This document shows positions 15,365-23,254 of a DNA stretch of 31,451 bases, piece after piece; the first letter of the stretch is position 1, and each line of letters starts with the position of its first letter. Source of the DNA: Prevotellaceae bacterium UBA6858. GTDB taxonomy: Bacteria > Bacteroidota > Bacteroidia > Bacteroidales > Bacteroidaceae. A model generated the notes under the pieces. The model worked only from the letters and a program-made list of their open reading frames with translations. It was not told where the DNA came from and did not search any database. The DNA is taken from positions 11,275 through 42,725 of the forward strand of contig DKDC01000014.1 of the NCBI GenBank assembly GCA_002451695.1. The letters run 5' to 3'. Made by a program: the position numbers and the translations under genes.

Positions 15365-16828
15365 ATGGAAGAAGAAATAAACCATTTGACGGGGGACTTG
15401 CGGGTTAAGAAACTTGTCGAGTTCCTCATTGCAGCAGTAATCACAGTAGTGGTTTGGAATTTGCCGGCGCAGACGTTCGGCATAGAAGGGCTGACGGTAG
15501 TGCAGCAGAGGGTTATAGCGATTTTTGTTTTTGCCACGTTGATGTGGCTCACCGAAGCCGTGCCGGCATGGGCAACGTCTTTGGGCATCATAACGCTCAT
15601 GCTGCTGACGACATCAAACCACAGTTTTGCGTTTTTTCAGGACGATGCGGGCGGAAACCTCGGCACCTTGCTGAAGTCCAAAGACATAATGGCAACTTTT
15701 GCCGACCCGATAATAATACTTTTCCTCGGCGGTTTCATTCTTGCGATAGCCGCATCAAAATCAGGTCTTGACCTGTATCTTGCAAAAAGCCTTTTGCATC
15801 CGTTCGGGCACAAGAGTGACAGGGTACTCTTGGGCTTCATACTTATAACCGGCATTTTCTCGATGTTTGTCAGCAACACGGCAACGGCGGCCATGATGCT
15901 CACTTTCCTTGCGCCGGTGTTCAAGGCGCTCCCCGCTAACGGCAAAGGAAGGGTTGCCCTTACGCTGTCAATCCCTGTGGCGGCGAACCTTGGCGGTATG
16001 GCAACCCCGATAGGAACTCCTCCCAACGCCATAGCCTTGAAATATCTCAATGCCCATGACGGACTGAACCTTGGAATTGGTTTCGGGCAGTGGATGATGA
16101 TAATGCTTCCCTATGTGCTGGTTCTCCTTGTGATTTCATGGCTCTTGCTGAAGAAGTTCTTCCCTTTCAGCCAAAAGACCATTGACCTTGAAATAAAGGG
16201 CGAGGTAACCCACAACTGGCGCACTGTGGTTGTGGCGGTAACATTTATTGCAACAATCCTTTTGTGGATGCTCGACAAAGTTACGGGCATAGACGCGAAC
16301 ACCGTGGCAATGGTCCCCATGGGCGTGTTTGCAATAACCGGCGTTATAACGGCAAGCGATCTTCAGAAGATAAACTGGAGTGTGATTTGGATGGTTGCAG
16401 GCGGCTTTGCGCTCGGGCTTGGACTGAAGGACACAGGACTTGCCGATGCGGCAATTGAGTCGATACCGTTCGGGCAGTGGTCACCTTTGGTGATAATACT
16501 TATATCGAGCCTTATATGCTATGTGCTTTCAAACTTCATATCAAACACGGCGACGGCGGCGTTGCTCGTCCCGATTCTCGCCACGGTTTGCACCGGCATG
16601 GGCGACACCCTCATGGGCGGAGGCTCGGCCATAGTACTCATAGGCGTTGCTATCGCGGCTTCGTCGGCAATGTGTCTGCCGATAAGTACGCCGCCTAATG
16701 CCATAGCGCATTCCACAGGACTCGTGAAGCAGGGCGAAATGCTGAAGATCGGTCTTATTGTCGGCATAATATCGCTTGCGCTGGGTTATGCGGTTCTTTA
16801 TTTCGCGGGAACGTTTAATTTGTTATAA
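15365..16828 (+). CDS. SLC13/DASS family sodium:dicarboxylate (anion) symporter
   Basis: 487 residues, about 11-12 membrane segments, typical DASS length. Both diagnostic repeats are complete: SNT at 170-172 (SNTATAAMMLTFLAPV) with GTPPNAIA at 217-224, and SNT at 393-395 with STPPNAIA at 441-448. These form the two sodium/substrate hairpin tips in VcINDY-type transporters, which import succinate, fumarate, malate or citrate with sodium. The pattern here (carboxylate-type rather than sulfate-type without TrkA_C domains) favours dicarboxylates, but the exact substrate is not determined. It stands alone, with its own promoter and terminator. Confidence 0.92.
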   Translation: MEEEINHLTGDLRVKKLVEFLIAAVITVVVWNLPAQTFGIEGLTVVQQRVIAIFVFATLMWLTEAVPAWATSLGIITLMLLTTSNHSFAFFQDDAGGNLGTLLKSKDIMATFADPIIILFLGGFILAIAASKSGLDLYLAKSLLHPFGHKSDRVLLGFILITGIFSMFVSNTATAAMMLTFLAPVFKALPANGKGRVALTLSIPVAANLGGMATPIGTPPNAIALKYLNAHDGLNLGIGFGQWMMIMLPYVLVLLVISWLLLKKFFPFSQKTIDLEIKGEVTHNWRTVVVAVTFIATILLWMLDKVTGIDANTVAMVPMGVFAITGVITASDLQKINWSVIWMVAGGFALGLGLKDTGLADAAIESIPFGQWSPLVIILISSLICYVLSNFISNTATAALLVPILATVCTGMGDTLMGGGSAIVLIGVAIAASSAMCLPISTPPNAIAHSTGLVKQGEMLKIGLIVGIISLALGYAVLYFAGTFNLL

Positions 16829-16842
16829 TACCACAGTTTTGT

Positions 16843-16881
16843 GTCCGCCAAAATCATTTTGGGTTTTGGCGGACTTTTTTT
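16843..16881 (+). terminator. Intrinsic terminator after the DASS gene
   Basis: GTCCGCCAAAA (16843-16853) pairs perfectly with TTTTGGCGGAC (16864-16874), followed by seven T. It lies 15 nt past the transporter stop and only 20 nt before the next start codon. Confidence 0.9.
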
Positions 16882-16901
16882 ACGAAAAAGCAGAAATTAT
16901 T

Positions 16902-18407
16902 ATGATGAAAAAAATAATATCGGCAGTAGCCGTGGTTTCCCTGCTTGCCTCTTGCGGAAGCAGCCTTACATCGTTGGTGCCCAAACGCCCGTCGAAAGCT
17001 CCTGATTATTTCTCAACGTGGAACATACAAGGGTATGTTGTGAATTATAACGGACAGAAAACCATTGCGGTGATGGACGAACAGCATATGTTCGGCAAGG
17101 GCAAACTGGAGGGGTGGTGCGAGTTTTTCCCCGATTTCCGCGAAGATCTGATATTCGTAATGGACGATTCCTGGGACATACCCGCCGGGACGCATGAGGA
17201 CGGCGACAACAGCAAGCATATGTCCTGCGCAAGGCTCGACACGACGCGCTTTCCGAGTTTCAAGGGAACGCCGGTGGAACGCCTCGGCGGACTTGTGAGG
17301 AAAGTGAGGGGACTTGGCTGGAAAGGCTTGGGCGGATGGATTTGCGCCAAGGAGGCGGAAAGCGACGCCGACAGCAAAAATCCCGAGGAATATTGGAGAA
17401 AACGCCTTGCCGAAAACGAAGAGGCTGGTGTGTGCTATTGGAAGGTGGACTACGGACGCATGGAGAACGATGTCAAATGGCGCACAATGATGACCAAGAT
17501 AGGGCGGGAATGCGCCCCGGATGTTATGATTGAGCACGCCTACACTTTTGACGCAGCCGGGAACTACGATGCCTTTCGCACGTATGATGTGGAGGTAATA
17601 ACTTCCGTGCCGGTAACGTTGCAGCGTGTGGCGAGACTGTTGCCGTTGAAAAAGACCGCAGGAAACCTCGGGCTTGTGAACTGCGAGGACGAGCCTTATC
17701 TGGCGGCAGGTCTGGGATGTGCAATCGGCGTTATGCGCCATCCAATTAACGGCCCGCTGCCAAACGGTCAGCTTGACCACGTGTTCCCGATTAACGGACG
17801 CGACTTGAAGAGCAGGCTTGACGAGGTGAACCGTGCGCTGAAATGGCACCGCATAGCCGAGCCTTTCGGCGTGGATGCGGACGCAAACATTGACACGGAA
17901 AAGCTTGAGGACGCTTGGGTGCTCGGGGAACGAGAGACGTGGGTGCCCACACGCCACGTGGGAGACACTTTGCGTGAGGCTGCACCTGCGCGGATGAGCC
18001 GCGCCATGCCTTTGCCCATAGTGGATGGCAATGGCGAAAAGCCTTTTGTGCTCGCCTCAAAATATCCTAACGGCGCGGTGGCTGTTGCAACGCTTGAGCG
18101 CGGCATCTTGCGCCGCACTTACACGCCGCTGGCAAAAGTTACCATAGACGTGGCCGACAGCAAGTCGCCCATAGGCGTGTTTGGCGCATACGACGCTTTG
18201 TGCATCCGCTATGCAAAGGGTTTGCCGTCAAAGCCGCGTGTGCTGGCGCAGGACTTGAAGGGCAAGACACCTGTTGACATAACAAAAGAAGTGGAGATTG
18301 AAGGGCGCAGCATTGTTGTCCCCGGAAGCGTGATAAACCGCGTGGGACTTATGGCGGCAACGCCGGGCGACAAGTCGCAGCCGGGAATGGTTATGCTTGT
18401 TAAATGA
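16902..18407 (+). CDS. Lipoprotein glycoside hydrolase, alpha-galactosidase-like (clan GH-D-like) TIM barrel
   Basis: 501 residues from ATG 16902; the in-frame stretch upstream runs through a terminator, so it is not coding. The N-terminus is a lipoprotein signal (LLASC, Cys18), so the protein is likely anchored in an outer or inner membrane. The barrel shows clan GH-D-like features: VMDDSWDIP (86-94) near an early strand, GGLVRKVRGLGWKGLGGW (129-146) matching the usual L-x-x-hGlKxGhW step, and WKVDYG (180-185) where D183 would be the nucleophile. A C-terminal beta domain follows (about 400-501). The acid/base residue is not obvious. It could be a GH27/GH36-related or unclassified family. Neighbours mazG and GH43 follow. 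Confidence 0.6.
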   Translation: MMKKIISAVAVVSLLASCGSSLTSLVPKRPSKAPDYFSTWNIQGYVVNYNGQKTIAVMDEQHMFGKGKLEGWCEFFPDFREDLIFVMDDSWDIPAGTHEDGDNSKHMSCARLDTTRFPSFKGTPVERLGGLVRKVRGLGWKGLGGWICAKEAESDADSKNPEEYWRKRLAENEEAGVCYWKVDYGRMENDVKWRTMMTKIGRECAPDVMIEHAYTFDAAGNYDAFRTYDVEVITSVPVTLQRVARLLPLKKTAGNLGLVNCEDEPYLAAGLGCAIGVMRHPINGPLPNGQLDHVFPINGRDLKSRLDEVNRALKWHRIAEPFGVDADANIDTEKLEDAWVLGERETWVPTRHVGDTLREAAPARMSRAMPLPIVDGNGEKPFVLASKYPNGAVAVATLERGILRRTYTPLAKVTIDVADSKSPIGVFGAYDALCIRYAKGLPSKPRVLAQDLKGKTPVDITKEVEIEGRSIVVPGSVINRVGLMAATPGDKSQPGMVMLVK

Positions 18408-18432
18408 CGGTGGTTTGCTCGTTTTAATGTTG

Positions 18433-18440
18433 TAACTTTG
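18433..18440 (+). promoter_or_regulatory. Candidate -7 box of mazG-GH43
   Basis: TAACTTTG matches TAnnTTTG and lies 24 nt before the mazG start codon. The nearest upstream TTG (18415-18417) has a 15-nt spacer, shorter than usual. Confidence 0.5.
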
Positions 18441-18464
18441 CATACAAGGAAAAACAGTTAAGAC

Positions 18465-19262
18465 ATGAACACAAGGGAAAGGGAACTTGAGGCGTTCGGA
18501 CGGCTGCTTGACGTGCTTGACGAGCTTAGGGAAAAATGCCCGTGGGATCACAAGCAGACCAACGAGAGCCTGCGCCCGAACACGATAGAGGAAGTTTACG
18601 AGCTGTGCGACGCCATAGAACGCGCCGACAACTGCGACGAGAAGAAGGAGCTTGGCGACGTGCTGCTGCATATTTGCTTTTACGCCAAAATAGCGCAGGA
18701 GAAAAATCTTTTCGACATCGCCGATGTCTGCACGGCTTTGACGGAAAAACTTATATACCGCCATCCGCATATTTACGGACATTCCAAAGCCGAGACTGCG
18801 GACGCTGTGGCGGACAATTGGGAGAAGCTGAAGGAACACGAGAAAGGGGGCAACAAAACCATACTTTCTGGTGTGCCCAAGTCGCTTCCGTCGCTGATTA
18901 AGGCGTTCAGGATTCAGGAGAAAGCCGCTCACGTGGGTTTTGACTGGAGGAAAAAGGAGGATGTCTGGGATAAGGTGAAGGAAGAGCTGTGCGAATACGA
19001 GGAGGCTTTGGCAAAGGAAAATTCCGGGGAACGTGAGGCTGAGTTTGGCGACCTTCTTTTTTCCCTTGTGAACGCTGCGCGGCTTTACGGCATAAATCCC
19101 GACAACGCCCTTGAGCTTACTAACAGGAAATTCATATCCCGCTTCAACTATATAGAGCGCAACGCCAAGGCTTCGGGAAAAAACGTGAGCGAGCTTACGC
19201 TTGAGGAAATGGACGCATTGTGGAACGAGGCGAAACAAAAGAACAAAGACAATGAGAATTAA
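18465..19262 (+). CDS. mazG: Nucleoside triphosphate pyrophosphohydrolase MazG
   Basis: 265 residues, the full-length two-domain form. The N-terminal MazG domain has CPWDHKQT (25-32), EEVYE (42-46) and ELGD (62-65), the acidic Mg-binding set (E42/E43, E46, E62, D65). The second domain has the matching EEALAK and AEFGDLLF motifs near residues 183-200. It hydrolyses NTPs/dNTPs to NMPs and pyrophosphate, cleaning aberrant nucleotides and modulating ppGpp in E. coli. Its end overlaps the start of the GH43 gene by 11 nt, so translation may be coupled although functions are unrelated. Confidence 0.95.
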   Translation: MNTRERELEAFGRLLDVLDELREKCPWDHKQTNESLRPNTIEEVYELCDAIERADNCDEKKELGDVLLHICFYAKIAQEKNLFDIADVCTALTEKLIYRHPHIYGHSKAETADAVADNWEKLKEHEKGGNKTILSGVPKSLPSLIKAFRIQEKAAHVGFDWRKKEDVWDKVKEELCEYEEALAKENSGEREAEFGDLLFSLVNAARLYGINPDNALELTNRKFISRFNYIERNAKASGKNVSELTLEEMDALWNEAKQKNKDNEN

Positions 19263-20160
19263 AAGCGTAATAATTTGTGTGCTGTTAGGATTGACGCTAT
19301 GCGGCGCAAACGCAAAAGTCCGCCTTGCCGACCCGTTTATATACTACGAAAACGGAACATACTTCGCATACGGAACATATTCTGCTGACGGCATTGTTGT
19401 GTTCACTTCAAAGGATTTGAAAAAATGGCGCAACAAAGGTCTCGCGCTGAACAAGAAGGACACGAACATACCGCGTTTCTTTTGGGCTCCCGAGGTTTAC
19501 AAGGTGGGCAGGGAGTACATAATGTATTTCTCGGGCAACGAACACATTTATGTGGCTAAGGGCAAATCGCCCTACGGTCCTTTCAGGCAGGTAGGCACAA
19601 AGCCCATGATTGCCGAAAAGGCTATTGATTCGTCCCTGTTTTTTGACAGGAAAAGGCGGCCATATATAACTTTTGTGCGCATGAACGACGGAAACAACAT
19701 TTGGGTTGCTCCTTTGAACAAGGACTTGTGTTCTTTCGACAGCACCAAGATGAAGCATTGTTTCAGTGTCTCGCAGGACTGGGAGCGCGTGCAGGCGCGG
19801 GTGAACGAAGGCCCGTGCGTTTTCACCAAGGGCAGGAAATATTACATGATATATTCCGCCAACGACTACCAGTCCCGGAAGTACGGTCTTGGGCTTGCGG
19901 TTGCCGACAAGCCCGAAGGCCCGTGGGTGAAGCGTGCCGACAATCCTTTCCTGCTATGTCCCGACACGCTTGTAGGGGTGGGGCACAATTCTTTCTTCAC
20001 CGACAAGGACGGAAAGTTCAGAATAGTATTCCACGCCCACGAAAGCCGCACGAAGATACATCCGAGGAATATGTACATAGGCACTCTGGAGTTTGCCGAC
20101 CCCAAAGACAAGGAACACCTCACGGTTGGCAAGGAAATAATAGAGGCGGAGGAGGAATGA
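19252..20160 (+). CDS. Secreted glycoside hydrolase family 43 enzyme
   Basis: 302 residues from ATG 19252, where a signal peptide starts (MRIKSVIICVLLGLTLCGANA). The GH43 five-bladed propeller is recognisable from its catalytic triad: base D27 in RLADPFIYY, pKa-modulating D126 in KAIDSSLFFD and acid E186 in VNEGPCVF, plus H245 in GVGHNSFF. There is no added carbohydrate-binding module. GH43 enzymes act on arabinose- or xylose-containing glycans or beta-galactans; the exact substrate is not clear from sequence. It overlaps mazG by 11 nt and converges on the GH99-like gene across a shared terminator. Confidence 0.9.
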   Translation: MRIKSVIICVLLGLTLCGANAKVRLADPFIYYENGTYFAYGTYSADGIVVFTSKDLKKWRNKGLALNKKDTNIPRFFWAPEVYKVGREYIMYFSGNEHIYVAKGKSPYGPFRQVGTKPMIAEKAIDSSLFFDRKRRPYITFVRMNDGNNIWVAPLNKDLCSFDSTKMKHCFSVSQDWERVQARVNEGPCVFTKGRKYYMIYSANDYQSRKYGLGLAVADKPEGPWVKRADNPFLLCPDTLVGVGHNSFFTDKDGKFRIVFHAHESRTKIHPRNMYIGTLEFADPKDKEHLTVGKEIIEAEEE

Positions 20161-20180
20161 CATCGCCTTTGGAAAAAGGA

Positions 20181-20204
20181 AAAAGCCGCTATTGCGGTTT
20201 TTTT
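20181..20204. terminator. Bidirectional terminator between convergent hydrolase genes
   Basis: AAAAGCCGC (20181-20189), loop TATT, GCGGTTTTTTT (20194-20204) form a stem flanked by A- and T-runs, so it can act in both directions. It ends the GH43 gene and overlaps the stop codon (20189-20191) of the minus-strand GH99-like gene. Confidence 0.75.
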
Positions 20205-21367
20205 ACGCTTCCGAAAACTTTCTTCACGGCTTTAAGATAACCGTAGCCGTTAACGTTGTCAGGTTGCAGGTAGCTTGTCTCCGTCCATTCGTTCCAACTG
20301 TTTATGGTTATCAGCGGCTGCATCTTGGGATGCCTGTCAACAAATTTTTTTGCGAAGTTCAATGCACGCTCGAAGTTCTCGGGCGTGTTGTTTTTTGTAA
20401 CGGGGCTTTTGGCGGTGCGGGGGCTGTTGTCCCAGCCTATGCTCACGTGGGGATAGTAGGGAATGGTGAAAGTGGAGTCTATATGGTCCCATTCCGTTAC
20501 GGCGCGGTCGGTAATGTTTTTGTAGTCATCGTCCATCCACAGAAAGTGGCAGAACTGGTAGTGGGTGGCGCTGTTGAAGCCTAATTTTGTTACGAAAGCG
20601 TTTCCCGGCTCTGTGGTCTTGTTGCCGTCAAGTCCGCTGTAGTTAAGGTTTATCGACCACATTGTGAGTTGCAGCTCCAAGTCGGGGAATCCCGCTTTCT
20701 TCACTTCCTTCCTGAACCATTTCAGCGCGTCTATTGTCTGGTCTATGCCGCCGAGTCCCTCAATCAGGTTGTGAACGTCGTATATCATGAACACAGGCTT
20801 GCCGTTTATCTTGTAGTATTCGGGCTGCTTGAAGAACATCTCTATGTTCCTGTGGCATATCTTCTCAAATTCCCCGCGTCCTGTTTTGCCCTGCCAGATA
20901 ACGTTGTCCTCGTTGACGTTCGCGAGCCGTGTGTCCCACAGGTTAAGCACGTCGTGGTTTGCCCACATGAGGTAGAATTTCATCTTGCTGCGGTTTCTGG
21001 CTTTCAGGAAACCGTTTTGGAGCGTGGTTTCCATAAAGGGGCGGCCGTCAAACCAGTACCAGTCGAAAATGAAAACGCCCACACCGTGTTCTGTCGCCTG
21101 GTCAATCTCCATTTCCATCACTGCCGGGTCTGCCTCGTTTATGTATCCCCACAATGGCCGTCTGTTCCAATAATGCCCGGGGTTGCGCTGCTGCATTGTC
21201 ATCACGGTTTCCCATTCCCCCATTCCGCTTGGCCAGAATGGGCGCAGCCGTGGGTCGTCGCTGCAATATGCTGGGTAGAAAAATGCGGCGATGTCGTAGC
21301 TCTTGTGTTGCGCCCTCACTGACAGCGAAAGGCATAAAACGAAAAATGCTAACAGTTTTTGTTTCAT
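20189..21367 (-). CDS. Secreted GH99-like (WbsX family) protein
   Basis: 392 residues from ATG 21367 (an ATG at 21376 is also possible; longer frames run through the promoter). A signal peptide (1-20) ends VRA-Q. It matches the Glyco_tran_WbsX / GH99-like family: AAFFYPAYCSDDPR (27-40), GWxxxxxxxP-type start, EHGVGVFIFDWYWFDGR (93-109) and INSWNEWTE near the C-terminus. Relatives include endo-alpha-mannosidase-like GH99 and WbsX proteins once annotated as glycosyltransferases; with a signal peptide and hydrolase neighbours a secreted hydrolase is more likely. It has its own TTG-N20-TATATTTG promoter. Confidence 0.85.
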   Translation of the reverse strand: MKQKLLAFFVLCLSLSVRAQHKSYDIAAFFYPAYCSDDPRLRPFWPSGMGEWETVMTMQQRNPGHYWNRRPLWGYINEADPAVMEMEIDQATEHGVGVFIFDWYWFDGRPFMETTLQNGFLKARNRSKMKFYLMWANHDVLNLWDTRLANVNEDNVIWQGKTGRGEFEKICHRNIEMFFKQPEYYKINGKPVFMIYDVHNLIEGLGGIDQTIDALKWFRKEVKKAGFPDLELQLTMWSINLNYSGLDGNKTTEPGNAFVTKLGFNSATHYQFCHFLWMDDDYKNITDRAVTEWDHIDSTFTIPYYPHVSIGWDNSPRTAKSPVTKNNTPENFERALNFAKKFVDRHPKMQPLITINSWNEWTETSYLQPDNVNGYGYLKAVKKVFGSVKKPQ

Positions 21368-21385
21368 GATATTCATATTTCCATG

Positions 21386-21416
21386 CAAATATAGCCATTC
21401 GGAGCGTCTTTGCCAA
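21386..21416 (-). promoter_or_regulatory. Strong promoter of the GH99-like gene
   Basis: On the minus strand: TTG (21416-21414), exactly 20 nt, then TATATTTG (21393-21386). This is an exact fit to the Bacteroidota consensus, and the start codon is 19 nt beyond the -7 box. Confidence 0.68.
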
Positions 21417-21443
21417 CGGTGGGAAAGAATTTGTGAAAAGGAA

Positions 21444-21480
21444 TAAAAAAAAATCGCCTGTAAGGATACAAGCGATTTTA
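21444..21480 (-). terminator. Intrinsic terminator of tRNA-Lys
   Basis: On the minus strand AAAATCGC (21479-21472) pairs with GCGATTTT (21457-21450), followed by a run of T. It begins 3 nt after the tRNA 3' end. Confidence 0.8.
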
Positions 21481-21482
21481 AG

Positions 21483-21555
21483 TACGCCCTCAGGGACTCG
21501 AACCCTGGACCCATTGATTAAGAGTCAATTGCTCTACCAACTGAGCTAAGGGCGC
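21483..21555 (-). tRNA. tRNA-Lys (anticodon CTT)
   Basis: 73 nt folding as a complete cloverleaf on the minus strand. The acceptor stem GCGCCCT pairs with AGGGCGT (one G-U). The D arm is GCTC-AGTTGGTA-GAGC, the anticodon arm ATTGA-CTCTTAA-TCAAT with anticodon CTT (reads AAG), and the T arm CAGGG-TTCGAGT-CCCTG. Discriminator base is A and CCA is not encoded. It has its own consensus promoter and terminator and is transcribed alone. Confidence 0.96.
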
Positions 21556-21594
21556 ATCGTTTCGATGTTTTTGTCATCTTCCCGAATGCGAGTG

Positions 21595-21625
21595 CAAAAG
21601 TAGGGAGTTTTTTTGAAACCGCCAA
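21595..21625 (-). promoter_or_regulatory. Strong promoter of tRNA-Lys
   Basis: On the minus strand: TTG (21625-21623), exactly 20 nt, then TACTTTTG (21602-21595), a full TTG-N20-TAnnTTTG match. The tRNA 5' end is 39 nt further on. Confidence 0.68.
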
Positions 21626-21750
21626 ATGTTTGGGCGTTTTTCTTGCGTTTTTTGTGTGTTCCGTTGTTGCCGCCGCAGTTTCCGTTGGCGATTTTGCAGT
21701 CGCGGCTTGTGGCGGCAGATGCGCGGCTATGATATTCCGCAAAAAAGCAT

Positions 21751-21905
21751 GGGACATAAGAAAAACTATGTCCTATGTAGGAAAAATTACATCAGACATA
21801 ATTAAAACTACATCGGACATAATTTTTGCCTTTGCAAAGTTCTGAATTTCAAATTCTTATAAAGAAATGAAATTGATGCGTATCTGATTGGAATACAGCC
21901 GTTTG
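21751..21905 (-). repeat. Dispersed palindromic repeat (copy E, inverted)
   Basis: This copy is on the minus strand. The 5' arm is diverged but still shows AAGAATTTG and TTTGCAAAGGC in the same order as other copies; its outer end is uncertain. The palindromic part is the longest here: GGACATA/TATGTCC (21752-21758, 21767-21773), ATGTCCTATGTA against TACATCAGACAT with two mismatches, and two 15-bp direct repeats ACATC(A/G)GACATAATT at 21789 and 21810, a 21-bp period. It lies directly downstream of the metallo-hydrolase gene. The remaining gap to the tRNA promoter (21626-21750) shows nothing else. Confidence 0.75.
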
Positions 21906-21928
21906 GCAAAAAGGCTCTTGTGCGGCTC

Positions 21929-22714
21929 TTATTTGAGTTCGAAGAAGCCGTTGACCTTTCTGCGGTCGAGAACGTGGTATGGTATGTTCTTTCCGCTCAG
22001 GGCTTGCGATATTGCCGCTTCGGCGAGTTCGTGCGTGTTGTTGTTCTCGCTCAGGTGGCACAGGAATATTTGCCGCAGGTTGGGGAAGTTGCCCCCGCGA
22101 AAGAAACCGGCAGTCTCGGTGTTGGACAAATGTCCCGTGGGGCAGGTTATCCTGCGCCGCAGGTGCATGGGGTAGGGGCCGTTTTCGAGCATTTGTGGGT
22201 CGTAGTTCGACTCGAACACCAGATAGTCGGCTTCGAGTGCGCGTGCGCTTACCTCGTCGGTTATCCTGCCGCAGTCTGTTACCAGCACAAAGCGCTTGTC
22301 GCCATGGCATATTGTGTAGCCGGAGCAGTCGGCACTGTCGTGCGGCACGTCGAAAGCCTCTATCGTGAAGGCGCCTATGCCGAACGGCTTGTATTTCTCT
22401 ATGGGTTTCACCAGCTCTTTGGGCAGCTTGCGGTGTATCTTGTAGTTTGTCCTTATTCTTTGGTGTACGACTTCAGTGGCATATACAGGGATGTTGAGGT
22501 ATATGGCAAGTCCCGATACGGCGGAAATGTGGTCGGTGTGGTCGTGGGTGAGGAGTATCGCGCTTATTTTCCCCTGGTTCACGCCATACTCGGCAAAATG
22601 CTTTTTCATCTTGCGGTAGCCGACGCCGGCATCTATCAGAATGCTGTTTTCTGACGTTTCCAAAAGATAGCAGTTGCCGCTGCTTCCGCTTCCGAATGAT
22701 AGAAATTTCAACAT
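21929..22714 (-). CDS. Metallo-beta-lactamase fold hydrolase (YycJ/WalJ-like)
   Basis: 261 residues from ATG 22714; an ATG three codons upstream (22723) is possible, but the family normally opens with the strand seen at MLKFLSFGSGSSGN. The zinc-binding motif THDHTDH is at 56-62 (H57, H59, D61, H62), and further ligands probably lie in VPHDSAD, VTDCG and CHLSENN. Relatives include YycJ/WalJ of Firmicutes, 5'-3' exonuclease-like proteins linked to DNA repair and cell-wall signalling; the specific role in Bacteroidota is unknown. It is cytoplasmic, a single-gene unit followed by repeat copy E. Confidence 0.88.
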   Translation of the reverse strand: MLKFLSFGSGSSGNCYLLETSENSILIDAGVGYRKMKKHFAEYGVNQGKISAILLTHDHTDHISAVSGLAIYLNIPVYATEVVHQRIRTNYKIHRKLPKELVKPIEKYKPFGIGAFTIEAFDVPHDSADCSGYTICHGDKRFVLVTDCGRITDEVSARALEADYLVFESNYDPQMLENGPYPMHLRRRITCPTGHLSNTETAGFFRGGNFPNLRQIFLCHLSENNNTHELAEAAISQALSGKNIPYHVLDRRKVNGFFELK

Positions 22715-22762
22715 CGCTGGCATAAAATTACGCGAAGATACGAAAAAATCAAAGACTGTTGC

Positions 22763-22770
22763 TAAATTTG
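22763..22770 (+). promoter_or_regulatory. Candidate -7 box of the small lipoprotein gene
   Basis: TAAATTTG fits TAnnTTTG, 31 nt before the start codon at 22802. No properly spaced TTG was found. Confidence 0.4.
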
Positions 22771-22801
22771 CCCGGCCTAAAAGGGCATAAGCAAAGAGAA
22801 C

Positions 22802-23254
22802 ATGAAAAGTTTTTTATTGGCATTGGGATTGTGCGCCGCGATTTGCGCCGCGTTCCTGTCTTGCGGCGAAAAAGACGACAAGGAGAACGCCGCCGCCCTG
22901 TGCGCAGGGAAATTCGCGCGCAACTTCTTTAACTTCCGCTATGTTGACGCGCTTGCCTGCTGCACGGACGGCTCGCGCAGGGTGCTGGAGTTTTGCGCCT
23001 CGAACATGAGTGCGAGGATGGTTGACAGTTTGAGGAACATAACCGACACCCCGACGGTTAGCGTGGTGGAGACAGTGGTGCTGAACGACAGCGAGGCGGA
23101 ATGCGTGGTGGATGTGGAAAACGGCATTTATGCCGACACGATAGGCGGCTTGCCCGTGCCAAGGCAGGGCAGGAGAAGTTACAGGTTCTCGCTTGTGAAA
23201 GAGGGTGGGGAATGGAAAGTCAGAATGGCAGACCTACCGCGAAGTGGAAAGTGA
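22802..23254 (+). CDS. Small lipoprotein, possibly NTF2-like fold
   Basis: 150 residues with a lipoprotein signal peptide: hydrophobic stretch LLALGLCAAICAAFL followed by SC (Cys21) and an acidic GEKDDKEN. The mature domain begins with an amphipathic helix (AALCAGKFARNFFNFRYVDAL) and ends with paired strands (YRFSLVKEGGEWKVRMADL), the order seen in NTF2-like/DUF4878 lipoproteins; this is a fold guess. The last 35 nt overlap the 3' end of tamL on the other strand (23220-23254), so the two genes share coding DNA tail-to-tail. It is the only gene in its transcript. Confidence 0.75.
   Translation: MKSFLLALGLCAAICAAFLSCGEKDDKENAAALCAGKFARNFFNFRYVDALACCTDGSRRVLEFCASNMSARMVDSLRNITDTPTVSVVETVVLNDSEAECVVDVENGIYADTIGGLPVPRQGRRSYRFSLVKEGGEWKVRMADLPRSGK

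Noticed and set aside
17013..17957. 314-codon minus-strand frame inside the GH-D-like gene
   Set aside because: Antisense shadow; rich in Cys, His and Arg, no domain, while the plus-strand frame has a lipobox and glycosidase motifs.
18228..19238. 336-codon open frame on the minus strand opposite mazG
   Set aside because: It lies fully antisense to mazG and the end of the GH-D-like gene, has no recognisable domain, and its frame is explained by the codon bias of the real genes.
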